From Angelakisella sp. (GTDB lineage Bacteria > Bacillota > Clostridia > Oscillospirales > Ruminococcaceae): DNA of 16,816 nt. Position numbers and translations under genes: made by a program. The DNA is taken from NCBI GenBank assembly GCA_022794295.1, contig JAAWEO010000301.1:1-16816 (forward strand). The letters run 5' to 3'. Shown piece after piece: positions 1 to 6,951 of the stretch. The notes beneath the pieces were generated by a model. That model searched no databases and was not told where the DNA came from. It saw only the letters and a program-made list of their open reading frames with translations. Within the stretch, counting starts at the first letter, position 1; the number at the start of each line of letters is the position of its first letter.

Positions 1-479
1 TAGGCCTTGGGGGGCATGGTCTGGTGGAAGGAGGTATCAAAGACCGCCACCATGGGGACATTCTCCCCAAAGACCTCCCGGCAGGCACGCATCGCCACGG
101 CCTGGGGGGGATTGTGAAGGGGGCCAAGCTCCGAAAGCTCCTCCACGGTGGAGATGAGCTTTTCATCCACAACGCTGGAGACCTTATAGATCTCGCCGCC
201 ATGGAGAACGCGGTGCCCGATGGCGGCAATCTCCGCCATATCCTCGATGACCTTTCCCTCGCCGGTGGTGAGGACCTTGACCAGCTCCATAAAGGCTTCC
301 TTGTGGGTGGGGAAGCTGGCGTCATACTCCACCTTAGCGCCGGAGGCAGTCTTGTGACCAATGTGCCCGTCTACGCCGATGCGCTCGCAGTTGCCCTTGG
401 CCAGGACGCTTTCGTCGCTCATTTCGATCAGCTGATACTTGAGGGAGGAACTTCCGGCATTGATAACCAGTACTTTCAT
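1..479 (-). CDS. ackA: Acetate kinase, N-terminal part (runs off left edge)
   Basis: This is the first 159 codons of acetate kinase, which interconverts acetate + ATP and acetyl phosphate + ADP in the cytoplasm. It is normally the ATP-yielding last step of the Pta-AckA fermentation route. Seen directly: the protein opens MKVLVINAGSSSLKYQL, the N-terminal phosphate-binding signature of the acetokinase family. It continues with GHRVLHGGE (the conserved Arg/His segment), PLHNPP and VAVFDTSFHQTMP, in the family order and spacing. The family is about 400 residues, so roughly 60% lies outside the window. The ATG at 477-479 is preceded on the minus strand by AAGGAGCGG, which fixes the start. It has its own sigma-A promoter (540-568) and no co-directional gene close upstream, so it is probably not read from a pta promoter. 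No frameshift is visible in the part present. Confidence 0.96.
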   Translation of the reverse strand, partial: MKVLVINAGSSSLKYQLIEMSDESVLAKGNCERIGVDGHIGHKTASGAKVEYDASFPTHKEAFMELVKVLTTGEGKVIEDMAEIAAIGHRVLHGGEIYKVSSVVDEKLISTVEELSELGPLHNPPQAVAMRACREVFGENVPMVAVFDTSFHQTMPPKA

Positions 480-539
480 TGATTCCGCTCCTTTTGTCTT
501 TTTGCGGGGGACCGCCCCCTAGGGTTGTCTTACCTTTCT

Positions 540-568
540 ATCTTAGTACATTTTGAAGAAAATTTCAA
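540..568 (-). promoter_or_regulatory. Sigma-A promoter of ackA
   Basis: On the minus strand a -35 TTGAAA (563-568) and a -10 TAAGAT (540-545) are separated by exactly 17 bp. Transcription would give a leader of about 55 nt before the ackA ATG. The leader contains a short GC hairpin (GGGGG at 506-510, CCCCC at 515-519, loop of four) just upstream of the Shine-Dalgarno sequence. The hairpin has no U-tract, so it is not an obvious terminator. The assignment rests on matches to the consensus and the spacing. Confidence 0.7.
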
Positions 569-730
569 GGCAAAGCGGCCGGAAAGTGGGAAAATCTTCT
601 TTTGCGGCGCAGCCCCCCCGCCATGCCAGCTGGGTCCTGTCTGCTGGGGGTGATGGTCTCCCGAGACCGTCTGAACACACCATCCTGCACAGCGGCATCC
701 ACCTCAAAAAGCCGTTTTCTCCGAACACCT

Positions 731-1318
731 TCACCGCCCCTGCATTTGCTCCAAAAAGTCAAATTCCAGCCGGATGATTTCATCGATGGGTACAGCTTTA
801 CGGCTTCTGCTCTCTAAATTTTCCACATCGACCCACAGGAAGGGATAAAATGCCATGCCCTCGCTGTATTTTAAATTTGAGACATCCTTTTGCCAGCCCT
901 CCCAGCGATAGTCCTTGTAAAAGGTATCTGTGTCGCCATGCAGGCACCAGTATAAAAACTGACCAAGGCTTATTTCCATGTCCTCTAATTCCAGACAATC
1001 CGGTGCAAAATAGCCGATGCTGCCGTTTTTCAAGCAGAGAAATAGGCCGCCTAATATGTCCTCGGCAATTACGATCTCGTCGAAGGGGAACAGCTTATTT
1101 CTGAAAACGAAATTGATTTCTCCCGCGCCGTAAAATCTGATCCAGTTATCGATCACCATTCCGCCGGTTTGTTCCAGAAGCACCGCCAGCAGGCTTTTAC
1201 TGTTGATGCTGTATGCTTTTTTCAGGGCGTCCTTTGCCGCATCCTCACATGGCAAAACACGAACAGCCTTTGTTGACCCTTCTATCTCGTCCATTAGCTT
1301 CCGGAGCATGTTCTCCAT
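731..1318 (-). CDS. DUF2625 family protein
   Basis: A 195-residue soluble protein that I place in the DUF2625 family, whose molecular function is not established. The family-like features are an N-terminal helical segment, then VRVLPCEDAAKDALKKAY, then the core LLAVLLEQTGGMVIDNWIRFYGAG, which matches the family pattern of a residue promoting a glycine-rich 'TGG' turn followed by a hydrophobic strand. A later tryptophan/tyrosine-rich stretch (FYKDYRWEGWQ) and the C-terminal FYPFLWVDVE are also typical. No signal peptide, membrane segment or known catalytic motif is visible. The ATG at 1318 follows a modest AAAGG site about nine bases upstream. It has its own extended -10 promoter and stands alone on the minus strand between ackA and the DUF2461 gene. 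Some relatives occur near toxin or immunity genes, but nothing here supports such a role. Confidence 0.75.
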   Translation of the reverse strand: MENMLRKLMDEIEGSTKAVRVLPCEDAAKDALKKAYSINSKSLLAVLLEQTGGMVIDNWIRFYGAGEINFVFRNKLFPFDEIVIAEDILGGLFLCLKNGSIGYFAPDCLELEDMEISLGQFLYWCLHGDTDTFYKDYRWEGWQKDVSNLKYSEGMAFYPFLWVDVENLESRSRKAVPIDEIIRLEFDFLEQMQGR

Positions 1319-1408
1319 TGGTTCTCAGCCTTTCTCTCAATTTTACGGTGTGGCATCGCAGGTGCCTGATTTGGGCTGCTTTTCCATGCCTCCACGGTTT
1401 ATTTTCCT

Positions 1409-1437
1409 ATTGTATCATAAACCCGTTCTTTTGACCA
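1409..1437 (-). promoter_or_regulatory. Extended -10 promoter of the DUF2625 gene
   Basis: On the minus strand TGGTCA (1432-1437) and TACAAT (1409-1414) are 17 bp apart. The -10 element is preceded by TGA, giving the extended form TGNTACAAT. Transcription would begin near 1402 and leave a leader of about 80 nt before the ATG at 1318. Confidence 0.6.
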
Positions 1438-1484
1438 CTCCCCTGCCGCCCCGAGCCAGGCCGCGGGACAGTCTGGCTTTCTGC

Positions 1485-2168
1485 CTATCTTTCCGGCATT
1501 TTAAACCCCGCCAAAGCCTGGTTCAGGTAATCGTTAAAGGGCTTCATCAGGCGAAAGATCTCCACCGCCTCGGACAGGAACCCCTCCCGGTCTGCGGCCA
1601 CCTCGTCCGGGAGGGGGTATTCCAGATACCAGCTCTTATTCTTCAAATACTCCGCCTGGGGATGCTCCTTGTCATACCCGGCCGGGACCTTTTTCAGCGC
1701 CGTTCCGCCCACGGTGAAATGCTCCCGGAACGAGGGGGCGGTGATGATCGCCTCCCATTGGCTGCCATGCTCTGTGATGTAGTCCCGCACCATTTTGGTG
1801 GCGTCCTTGAACATATCGGCAAACAAGCCGCCCCCCAGAAAGGACCGGCCCCCCGGCTGGAGCATCAGGTAATAGCCCACCGGAACGGGCAGCTTGCCCA
1901 TAGACGAAATATGGGCCCGGAACGCAGGGTTGTAGGGGGATTTATCGTGGCTGAACCGGGTATCCCGCACCAGCTTGAAGGTCAGCTCCCTGGGCTCATG
2001 ACCAAGGATGCTGCTGTCAAACTCCCCGATGCGCAAAATCAGGTCCCGCAGCAGCTCCTCGAACTGGGCGTTGGCCGCCTGGTATTCGGCTTTGTGGGCG
2101 TGGTACCATTCCCGGTCGTTGTTGGCGCTCAGGCCGGCCAGGTAGTCCAGAATCATGGATGTGCTCAT
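1485..2168 (-). CDS. DUF2461 / TIGR02453 family protein
   Basis: A 227-residue protein of the DUF2461 family, widespread in bacteria and of unknown biochemical function. Recognised from the N-terminal SANNDREWYHAHKAEYQ (family: NN+xWFxxxKxxY) and the central block FKLVRDTRFSHDKSPYNPAF, the most conserved segment. Also present are YYLMLQPGGRSFLGGGLF, the strand that follows it, and a C-terminal KPFNDYLNQAL helix. Length is normal for the family (about 220). The ATG at 2168 has an AGGAGG site eight bases upstream, inside the region just after the stop of the sigma-factor gene. The two are only 12 nt apart, so the gene is almost certainly co-transcribed with the sigma factor and may depend on its autoregulated promoter. 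No signal peptide or transmembrane segment is visible. Confidence 0.85.
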   Translation of the reverse strand: MSTSMILDYLAGLSANNDREWYHAHKAEYQAANAQFEELLRDLILRIGEFDSSILGHEPRELTFKLVRDTRFSHDKSPYNPAFRAHISSMGKLPVPVGYYLMLQPGGRSFLGGGLFADMFKDATKMVRDYITEHGSQWEAIITAPSFREHFTVGGTALKKVPAGYDKEHPQAEYLKNKSWYLEYPLPDEVAADREGFLSEAVEIFRLMKPFNDYLNQALAGFKMPER

Positions 2169-2180
2169 CTTCCTATCCTC

Positions 2181-3026
2181 CTATGCGTTTGTAACAGTGG
2201 AAAAAGCTGGGCCGTTCAGAAATTCCCGTATCATCTGCTTCAGGCGCTCTGTGGATTGGTATGTCCGGCAGAAGGAGAATTGCTGGGAGCAGCCATCCAG
2301 CTCCTCCATTGCTGCTGTCACCCGGGCAGCGGTATCCCCCGGCCTGGCCGAGGTAAAGTCCAGCCGGGCGGGATCGAGGCGGTGGTTCTGGATCGCGTAG
2401 TTGATCCGGGCGGCACAGCGGCAGCTCCCCTCCCCGTATTCCCCGCAGTATTCCCACAGAAAGGCGGCCATCCTTTTCCGCACCCGGGAAAGCCGCTGGC
2501 GGTAGGCCTCCGGAGTAATGCCCAAGATCTCCCCGGCAATGGCGCTGTCCACCCGGAACATCGTCCCCAGAATAAAGATACACCGGCTCTCTGCATCCAG
2601 GCACTGGAGCATCACGTTGGTGCAGGACAGCTTCAGTTCCTCCGCCAGAATGGCCTTGTCCACATTTTGGCTAAGGTCGGGCAGGTCCTGGAGCTTGCCA
2701 TTGCGGATGTCATCCCCGTAAAACTCAAAGCTCAGGGGAAACCGGGCGAACATGTGCTTTTTGTAGTCCTTCAGATGATTCACCGCGATCCGGAACACCC
2801 AGGTGGTAAAGGCGCTCTCCCCCTGAAAGGAGGAAAGATGGGTCATCACCTTCAGAAGAATGTCCTGGGAGGCATCCTCCGCATCGTGGAAGGTGCCCAG
2901 CATCCGCAGGGACAGGTTGAATACCAGGTCCTGCACCTCTGCCAGCACAGCTTCCAGCGCCCCCTTGTCCCCGGCGGTGGCCTGTTCGATCAAGGCAGTG
3001 ATCTCTTGTTCCGCTTTTGTGTTCAT
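2181..3026 (-). CDS. ECF-type sigma-70 family RNA polymerase sigma factor with C-terminal extension
   Basis: A 281-residue alternative sigma factor that would direct RNA polymerase to its own promoter class. Region 2 spans about residues 30-97, with the DAEDASQDILLKV helix (48-60) and the -10-recognition helix TTWVFRIAVNHLKDYKK. Region 4 spans about 132-190, with the helix-turn-helix around SAIAGEILGITPEAYRQRLSRVRKRM (-35 recognition). Typical ECF sigmas stop near residue 180. This one has a further 90 residues carrying cysteines at about 194, 202, 204, 246 and 253, including a CRC pair, which could bind a metal or respond to redox state. The ATG at 3026 has a perfect AGGAGGTG site. The DUF2461 gene follows in the same operon, and no anti-sigma gene is adjacent. 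An ECF promoter with the expected geometry lies just upstream, suggesting autoregulation. Confidence 0.9.
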   Translation of the reverse strand: MNTKAEQEITALIEQATAGDKGALEAVLAEVQDLVFNLSLRMLGTFHDAEDASQDILLKVMTHLSSFQGESAFTTWVFRIAVNHLKDYKKHMFARFPLSFEFYGDDIRNGKLQDLPDLSQNVDKAILAEELKLSCTNVMLQCLDAESRCIFILGTMFRVDSAIAGEILGITPEAYRQRLSRVRKRMAAFLWEYCGEYGEGSCRCAARINYAIQNHRLDPARLDFTSARPGDTAARVTAAMEELDGCSQQFSFCRTYQSTERLKQMIREFLNGPAFSTVTNA

Positions 3027-3045
3027 AAAAACACCTCCTGTAGGA

Positions 3046-3074
3046 TTAGACGGGGAAAAACGAAGCTTGTGACA
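3046..3074 (-). promoter_or_regulatory. ECF-type promoter (probable autoregulatory promoter of the sigma-factor operon)
   Basis: On the minus strand TGTCACAA (3067-3074) and CGTCTAA (3046-3052) leave exactly 16 bp between TGTCAC and CGTC. That is the geometry of Gram-positive ECF promoters such as the sigma-M/sigma-W type TGAAAC-N16-CGTM. There is no good sigma-A -10 in this position. Transcription would start about 15-20 nt before the AGGAGGTG of the ECF sigma gene, so the sigma factor probably reads its own promoter. Which sigma factor uses it is inference. Confidence 0.65.
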
Positions 3075-3104
3075 GGAAAAAGCCTCGGAATGAAATTTTT
3101 CACA

Positions 3105-3151
3105 AGGAAAAAGAGAACCTGCCGTGTTTCATGCAAAAACACAGCAGGCTC
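3105..3151 (-). terminator. Rho-independent terminator upstream of the sigma-factor promoter
   Basis: A 15-bp stem (arms 3115-3129 and 3137-3151, two G-U pairs, 7-nt loop) is followed on the minus strand by TCTTTTT (3108-3114). It is a strong intrinsic terminator reading leftwards and sits between the spoIIR stop (3344) and the ECF promoter (3046-3074). It probably insulates the sigma operon from spoIIR read-through. Because it lies upstream of the ECF promoter, it could also attenuate any longer transcript into the operon. Confidence 0.8.
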
Positions 3152-3343
3152 ATGGGGTATTACCGGCACCCGGCAGTTGTTCCCATTTGATGAACAAAGC
3201 ACCCTACAGCAAGGGGATCCCCGGCCATCTGTTCCGGTCATGGGGAAATTGGCCCTATCGTTTCTGTGTCATGGCTGCACTACAGCCATGATACCACAAT
3301 TTGCGGAGCTTCTCAAGCAGGGGGCTTGGGAAAACAGCTTCTG
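3152..3343. other. Non-coding stretch between the terminator and spoIIR, with a perfect inverted repeat
   Basis: Together with the ECF promoter and terminator this completes the 317-bp gap between the sigma gene and spoIIR. The only structure I see here is a perfect 9-bp inverted repeat, TCATGGCTG (3269-3277) and CAGCCATGA (3283-3291), with a 5-nt loop. There is no T-run on either side, so it is not a standard terminator. It could be an RNA 3'-end stabiliser or a protein-binding site. No convincing open reading frame is present. Confidence 0.4.
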
Positions 3344-3997
3344 TTATCCCTCGGCCGGGACAGGGGCATCCGGTACTTCAGACAGCAGCTCCTCCACCCA
3401 TTCCACAGCGGCAAAGGCCAGGCGGTAATGGGGCTCCTGGTTCAGCGCCTGAATATCTCCTTCCGCCTGGGTTGCCTCCCCCTCCTTTTGCTCCCCGGCC
3501 GCCGGAACACACAGGGGCGGGAACATAACACACCACCAGTTTTGCCCCTTGGCCTCACCGATGGTGACCCGCAGCGCCTCGTACTCCCCGGCCGGCAGGA
3601 GCTCCTCCCCGTACTGGCGGGTATTGAAATACCCCCGGGTCACCTCTGCCTTGACCGGGAGCTGGCACCCCTCCTCCCGAAGGGTCCGGAGGGCGATCTC
3701 CTCAATGACCGGAAGGCTTTCCTCCGCCCGCTTTCGGGCCGTTTCCAAGTTCCCGGCGGTGGAGAACAGGTCCCCTGTTTCCTCCAGCAGCGCGTCCCGC
3801 ACCCGCAGCTTCAGGGCCTGGTCTCCAGGGCTGTCGGAGTTTGCCAGAACATGGAGGCGCAGCACCTCCCCCCGCACCTGGGCACACTGCTGTCCGAAAC
3901 CGGCCAGGGGGCAGAGGAGCATAGCCAGCAGCAGCCCTCCTCCCAGGGCGGCATCCAGGCGGCGTTTGGCGGTTCTTTTCTTCTCGGTGTCTTTCAT
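3344..3997 (-). CDS. spoIIR: Stage II sporulation protein R
   Basis: SpoIIR is the forespore-made signalling protein that crosses into the intermembrane space and triggers SpoIIGA-dependent processing of pro-sigma-E in the mother cell. The 217-residue product has a basic N-terminus and a hydrophobic signal/anchor at about residues 19-35. Then come the family signature EVLRLHVLANSDSPGDQALKLRVRDALL (about 44-71), GYFNTRQYGEELLPAGEYEALRV, and the diagnostic QNWWCVMFPPLC (152-163). The first in-frame ATG is 39 codons further upstream (4114), but that segment is basic and unrelated to the family. I chose 3997 because AAGGAGGG lies eight bases before it and the length then fits the family. The tail after residue 165 is Glu/Ala-rich. 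In model species the gene is read by sigma-F; I found no convincing sigma-F promoter by eye. The regulator at 4303 is divergent. Confidence 0.92.
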   Translation of the reverse strand: MKDTEKKRTAKRRLDAALGGGLLLAMLLCPLAGFGQQCAQVRGEVLRLHVLANSDSPGDQALKLRVRDALLEETGDLFSTAGNLETARKRAEESLPVIEEIALRTLREEGCQLPVKAEVTRGYFNTRQYGEELLPAGEYEALRVTIGEAKGQNWWCVMFPPLCVPAAGEQKEGEATQAEGDIQALNQEPHYRLAFAAVEWVEELLSEVPDAPVPAEG

Positions 3998-4302
3998 GGG
4001 TAGGTCCCTCCTTCGGTTGATACCGGAAGTCTTGCCCAAAAAACAGGAAACTATTCCCTTTTCCGAAGAGGTTTTTCTTCCCCGCCTTTCTCGAAGCACT
4101 CTCTTGCCGGGCATACCGAAGGAAAATTTTCGGTCCGACTAAATTTTTTTCAAAATGTCGAGCATCTTCCTTTTATTTCTGTTATTCTTAGGTTATGACC
4201 CGGCAGGCAAGGTACCCAGATCCACCGCAAGCCCCTTTTCCCGGTAAAAAAGAGGGACACCGGCGCTTTAAGGTCAACCCTGGTTCAGAAAGGAGCTATT
4301 CT
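3998..4302. other. Divergent intergenic region between spoIIR and the AraC-type regulator
   Basis: About 305 bp without a gene. It contains the spoIIR ribosome-binding site (AAGGAGGG on the minus strand, about 4005-4012) and the regulator's AAAGGAG just before 4303. It also has an imperfect palindrome at 4115-4134 (ACCGAA, then GG, then AAAATTTTCGGT) and an AT-rich block at 4141-4190. A weak plus-strand extended -10 candidate, TGTTATTCT, ends near 4188 but has no matching -35. I could not assign the start of either transcript with confidence. Confidence 0.4.
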
Positions 4303-5172
4303 ATGCTGAAAAAACTAAACCATGGGATGGAGTATATCGAGGCCCACCTGGAGGACATCGCTTCCCTGGAGGAGATAGCGGCCCATGTAAGGGTTTCGGA
4401 CTGCCATTTCAGAAGGATCTTCTTTGCCCTGACCAACATGACGCTGGGCGAGTATGTCAAAAACCGGCGCCTTTCAGAGGCGAACAGGGAATTGCTCCAG
4501 GGGGTGCCGGTGACCGAGCTGGCCTTCAAGTACGGGTACCAGTCTGTGGATGGATTTACACGGGCCTTTAAGAAATGGAGCGGCATTTTGCCATCACAGG
4601 CCGCCAGGCAGAAGCAGTGCAAGTCGTTTCAAAAGCTGCAATTTGTTGTAACAATGAAAGGGGGAACCTCTATGGAGTACAAAATCGTAGAAAAACCGGC
4701 CTTTGTTTTTGCAGGGGTGAGCAAGCGGGTCCCGTTACAGTTCGAGGGGGTCAACAACGAAATTTTAAAGCTGGTACAAAGCATCACACAGGAGCAGCGG
4801 GAGGAAATGCACCGGCTGCAAAATACAGAGCCCCGGGAAATCGTTAATGTTTCCTACGAATCGGACACCTCCTTTCTGGAGGAGGCCGGGGAACTGACCC
4901 ACTTGATCGGGGTGCTGACCACAAAAACCGATATTGGCGCCGGCCTGGATACCTTTCCCGTTTCGGCCCACACCTGGGCGGTCTTTCCAAACGAGGGCGC
5001 GTTCCCGTCTGTTATGCAGAGCACCATGGCAAGGATCTATTCGGAGTGGTTTCCCGTTTCGGATTACGAGCTGGCAGAGGCGTTTTCTTTTTCATTTACA
5101 AAAATGGACCCGGAAAAGGCTGGTCATGCCTACAGTGAAATCTGGATCCCGGTGAAAAAAAGCCAGCCATAG
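4303..5172 (+). CDS. AraC-family transcriptional regulator with GyrI-like effector-binding domain
   Basis: A 289-residue regulator in the Rob-like arrangement: DNA-binding domain first, ligand domain second. Residues 5-105 form the AraC/XylS double helix-turn-helix. The first HTH is around SLEEIAAHVRVSDCHFRRIF (21-40). The second is around VTELAFKYGYQSVDGFTRAFKKWSGILPSQA (70-100), which is the AraC signature. After a linker, residues 125-285 match the AraC effector-binding/GyrI-like fold: YKIVEKPAFVFAGVSKRVPL, a central VSYESD segment, LTHLIGVLTT, HTWAVFPNEGAFP, and the C-terminal YSEIWIPVKK. Proteins of this shape usually sense small, often cationic or aromatic molecules and control efflux or detoxification genes; the ligand here is unknown. 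ATG 4303 was preferred over an upstream in-frame start because of AAAGGAG seven bases before it. No adjacent transporter is present, so targets lie elsewhere or the gene is autoregulated. Confidence 0.93.
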   Translation: MLKKLNHGMEYIEAHLEDIASLEEIAAHVRVSDCHFRRIFFALTNMTLGEYVKNRRLSEANRELLQGVPVTELAFKYGYQSVDGFTRAFKKWSGILPSQAARQKQCKSFQKLQFVVTMKGGTSMEYKIVEKPAFVFAGVSKRVPLQFEGVNNEILKLVQSITQEQREEMHRLQNTEPREIVNVSYESDTSFLEEAGELTHLIGVLTTKTDIGAGLDTFPVSAHTWAVFPNEGAFPSVMQSTMARIYSEWFPVSDYELAEAFSFSFTKMDPEKAGHAYSEIWIPVKKSQP

Positions 5173-5191
5173 CTTACACAGTGGATATGAC

Positions 5192-5233
5192 AAAAAAGGG
5201 CCCGGGGGCATGTGGATGGCTCCGGGCCCTTTG
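5192..5233. terminator. Bidirectional terminator between the AraC-type regulator and rmuC
   Basis: A 12-bp stem (AAAGGGCCCGGG at 5195-5206 pairing with 5221-5232, one G-U pair) has a 14-nt loop. It starts 20 bp after the stop of the plus-strand regulator and lies downstream of the convergent rmuC stop (5365). Reading leftwards, the stem is followed by a run of six T (5192-5197), so it is strongest for rmuC. Reading rightwards the U-tract is only three long. Confidence 0.75.
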
Positions 5234-5239
5234 CCCCAC

Positions 5240-5326
5240 CTAAGGTGTTGCCATGCCCCTGACCATCATCCGGGAGAACATCACCAGGATGGACCCAGCA
5301 TAGAAAAACACCAGCCCGGGAAGCAC
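5240..5326 (-). other. Possible small hydrophobic peptide frame downstream of rmuC
   Basis: Between the rmuC stop and the terminator a 28-codon minus-strand frame starting at GTG 5326 reads through a hydrophobic stretch, LVFFYAGSILVMF, then basic residues. GGAAGG touches the GTG with no spacing, which is poor for initiation. It could be a single-span membrane peptide, a remnant of a longer membrane protein, or chance. I see no homologue. Confidence 0.15.
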
Positions 5327-5364
5327 CCTTCCGGACCGGTTTTTTCTTGCCTCGCCAGGCAGCG

Positions 5365-6771
5365 CTATTCATCCAATATGTCTTCCGGTGCCGCCAGCCG
5401 CGACGGATTGGAGCCTGTCAGCTCCTCCACCCCCCGCAGTGTCCGGTTGATCGCCCTTGTGCGCCTGCCCACGATTTCGGCCAGGGTCTTATCCGCTGTT
5501 TGGATCTGCTTCTGGGCCTTATCCAAAAGGTCACTGAACTTCAAAAATTCCGACTTCACCGCCCGCAGCGTATCCCACACCTCCTGGGAGCGCTGCTCGA
5601 TCGCCAAGGTTTTAAAGCCCATTTGCAGGGAGGCGAGAAACGCTGACAGGGTGGTCGCACCCACTGCCGTGACCTTATACTTATCCCGAAGCTCCTCGAA
5701 CAGGGCCACATTTTGGACCACCTCCGCGTACAGTCCTTCGGTGGGCAGGAACATCAACGCGAAATCGGTGGTTTTGGGCGGCACGATATATTTGTCGTGG
5801 ATCTCCTTTGCAAAAACACGGATCTTCGCGGTAAGAGAGCGCCTTGCCTCCTCAATGGCCTGCTTGTCCCCGGCGTCAAGCAGACGGTTATAATCCTCGA
5901 TGGGGAATTTGCTGTCCACCGGCAGAAGCAGCGGCACATCGCCATTGCCCGGCAGCTTGATGACAAATTCCACCCGTTTGCCATCGATGATCTCCACATT
6001 TGTTTCGTACTGGCCCGGCGCAAGAATATCGGAAAGCAGCTTTTCCAGGCGGACCTCGCCATATGTACCGCGCTCTTTTACATTGGTAAGGGCATTTTTC
6101 AGCGATTTTGCATCAGCGGCAAGGGCTTTCATCTCCCCCAGCCCCTGTCCCACGCTTTCCAGCTGCTTACTGACCAATTCAAAGGACTGGGCAAGGCGGG
6201 TCTCCAATGTTTTTTGCAGCTTGACATCTACCACGCCCTGTATCTGCTCCAGCCGTTTTTCGTTGCTCGCCTGCAATTCCTTCATTCTGCTTTCCAGGGT
6301 AGTATTTATTTTTTCAATGCTTGCGGCATTTTCCTGCTGGATAGAGGAAAGGCGTCCATCCAGTCGTCTGCTGAACGCGTGGAGCTGGCTGTTCTGCTCC
6401 CCACGGCTGGTTTGCAGCGCAATGGTAAGCGTTCTTCCAATCTGCTCATTGCTTTCTGTATTCGCTTTCTGAATGGCTGTCAGCTTTGCCTCCATCTGCC
6501 GCTGGAAGGCATAAAGCTGCTGGTTGATCTCTGAACGGTTTGCCAGCAGGGTATCCTGGATGCTTTTTTGTATCACACCGAAGCGCTCGAACTGTTCTGT
6601 GGCCCCGCTGGCGATTTGCTTTTGGACGCTGTCCCGCTGGTCCTCCGAGGTACGCTTTAACAGTGCAGTAATTTTACTGAGATCCGTTTTTCTCTGTCCG
6701 GTAATTTGCAGCAGGAGCATTCCTGCCAGCAGCGCAATAATGATAATATCTAGAATTTCCCCCAGGACCAT
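5365..6771 (-). CDS. rmuC: DNA recombination protein RmuC homologue
   Basis: RmuC proteins are membrane-anchored, coiled-coil proteins with a restriction-endonuclease-like core that limit DNA inversions and rearrangements. They turn up both as housekeeping genes and inside defence islands. This 468-residue protein has an N-terminal transmembrane helix (about residues 5-23). Long coiled coil follows (about 30-225, rich in Gln/Glu/Lys/Leu heptads). The RmuC core (about 226-430) includes VKERGTYGEVRLEKLL, the strand with VEFVIKLPG, LLLPVDSKFPIEDY (the DSK catalytic-type motif), KYIVPPKTTDFALMFLPTEGLYAEV, and TTLSAFLASLQMGF. The ATG at 6771 has AAAGGGGG upstream and a strong promoter. It is convergent with the AraC-type regulator and divergent from the defence-type genes to its right, so it marks the left edge of the accessory region. 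Cellular role of the specific homologue is inferred from family. Confidence 0.93.
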   Translation of the reverse strand: MVLGEILDIIIIALLAGMLLLQITGQRKTDLSKITALLKRTSEDQRDSVQKQIASGATEQFERFGVIQKSIQDTLLANRSEINQQLYAFQRQMEAKLTAIQKANTESNEQIGRTLTIALQTSRGEQNSQLHAFSRRLDGRLSSIQQENAASIEKINTTLESRMKELQASNEKRLEQIQGVVDVKLQKTLETRLAQSFELVSKQLESVGQGLGEMKALAADAKSLKNALTNVKERGTYGEVRLEKLLSDILAPGQYETNVEIIDGKRVEFVIKLPGNGDVPLLLPVDSKFPIEDYNRLLDAGDKQAIEEARRSLTAKIRVFAKEIHDKYIVPPKTTDFALMFLPTEGLYAEVVQNVALFEELRDKYKVTAVGATTLSAFLASLQMGFKTLAIEQRSQEVWDTLRAVKSEFLKFSDLLDKAQKQIQTADKTLAEIVGRRTRAINRTLRGVEELTGSNPSRLAAPEDILDE

Positions 6772-6798
6772 TGGCTTTGTCCCCCTTTTGTTTTTTCC

Positions 6799-6827
6799 AT
6801 TATACTTTGTTTTGCCAGCGGTTTCAA
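6799..6827 (-). promoter_or_regulatory. Strong sigma-A promoter of rmuC
   Basis: On the minus strand TTGAAA (6822-6827) and a perfect TATAAT (6799-6804) are 17 bp apart. Transcription would start near 6792, about 20 nt before the rmuC ATG. The short leader carries little besides the AAAGGGGG ribosome-binding site. Confidence 0.8.
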
Positions 6828-6853
6828 GGCGGGGGGAATGGAGGGAACCGGAC

Positions 6854-6907
6854 CACTGTAGGTATTAGGGCGTGACAGGCGGTTCTTTGGGATCGCCTGT
6901 TACAGTG
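6854..6907. other. Two competing inverted repeats between rmuC and the jet remnant
   Basis: GTGACAGGCG (6872-6881) pairs with CGCCTGTTAC (6894-6903), a 10-bp stem with one G-U and a 12-nt loop. An outer pair, CACTGTA (6854-6860) and TACAGTG (6901-6907), is a perfect 7-bp repeat that shares three bases with the inner right arm, so the two pairings exclude each other. A short T4 stretch follows. This could be the scar end of a mobile element, a transcription-attenuation structure or a protein site. No gene is nearby on the plus strand until the jet remnant. Confidence 0.35.
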
Positions 6908-6951
6908 CTTTTCAAAAGAAATCGCGTTTAGAGCGCAAACCGAGAATCGGC

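Noticed and set aside
24..482. A 152-codon plus-strand open frame
   Set aside because: It is the antisense of ackA, whose N-terminal signature is clear on the minus strand.
656..669. Inverted repeat GGTCTCCCGAGACC downstream of the DUF2625 gene as a terminator
   Set aside because: The loop is very small and no T-run follows on the minus strand.
1203..3428. A 741-codon open frame on the plus strand
   Set aside because: It lies antisense to the DUF2625, DUF2461 and sigma-factor genes and its translation is His/Pro/Gln/Leu-rich without any motif. Long antisense frames are expected opposite GC-rich genes with strong third-position bias.
4020..4142. A sigma-F promoter for spoIIR
   Set aside because: Some bases resemble the GGNNANANT -10 (about 4049-4058) but no -35 element of the right form lies 15-16 bp upstream, so I do not report it.
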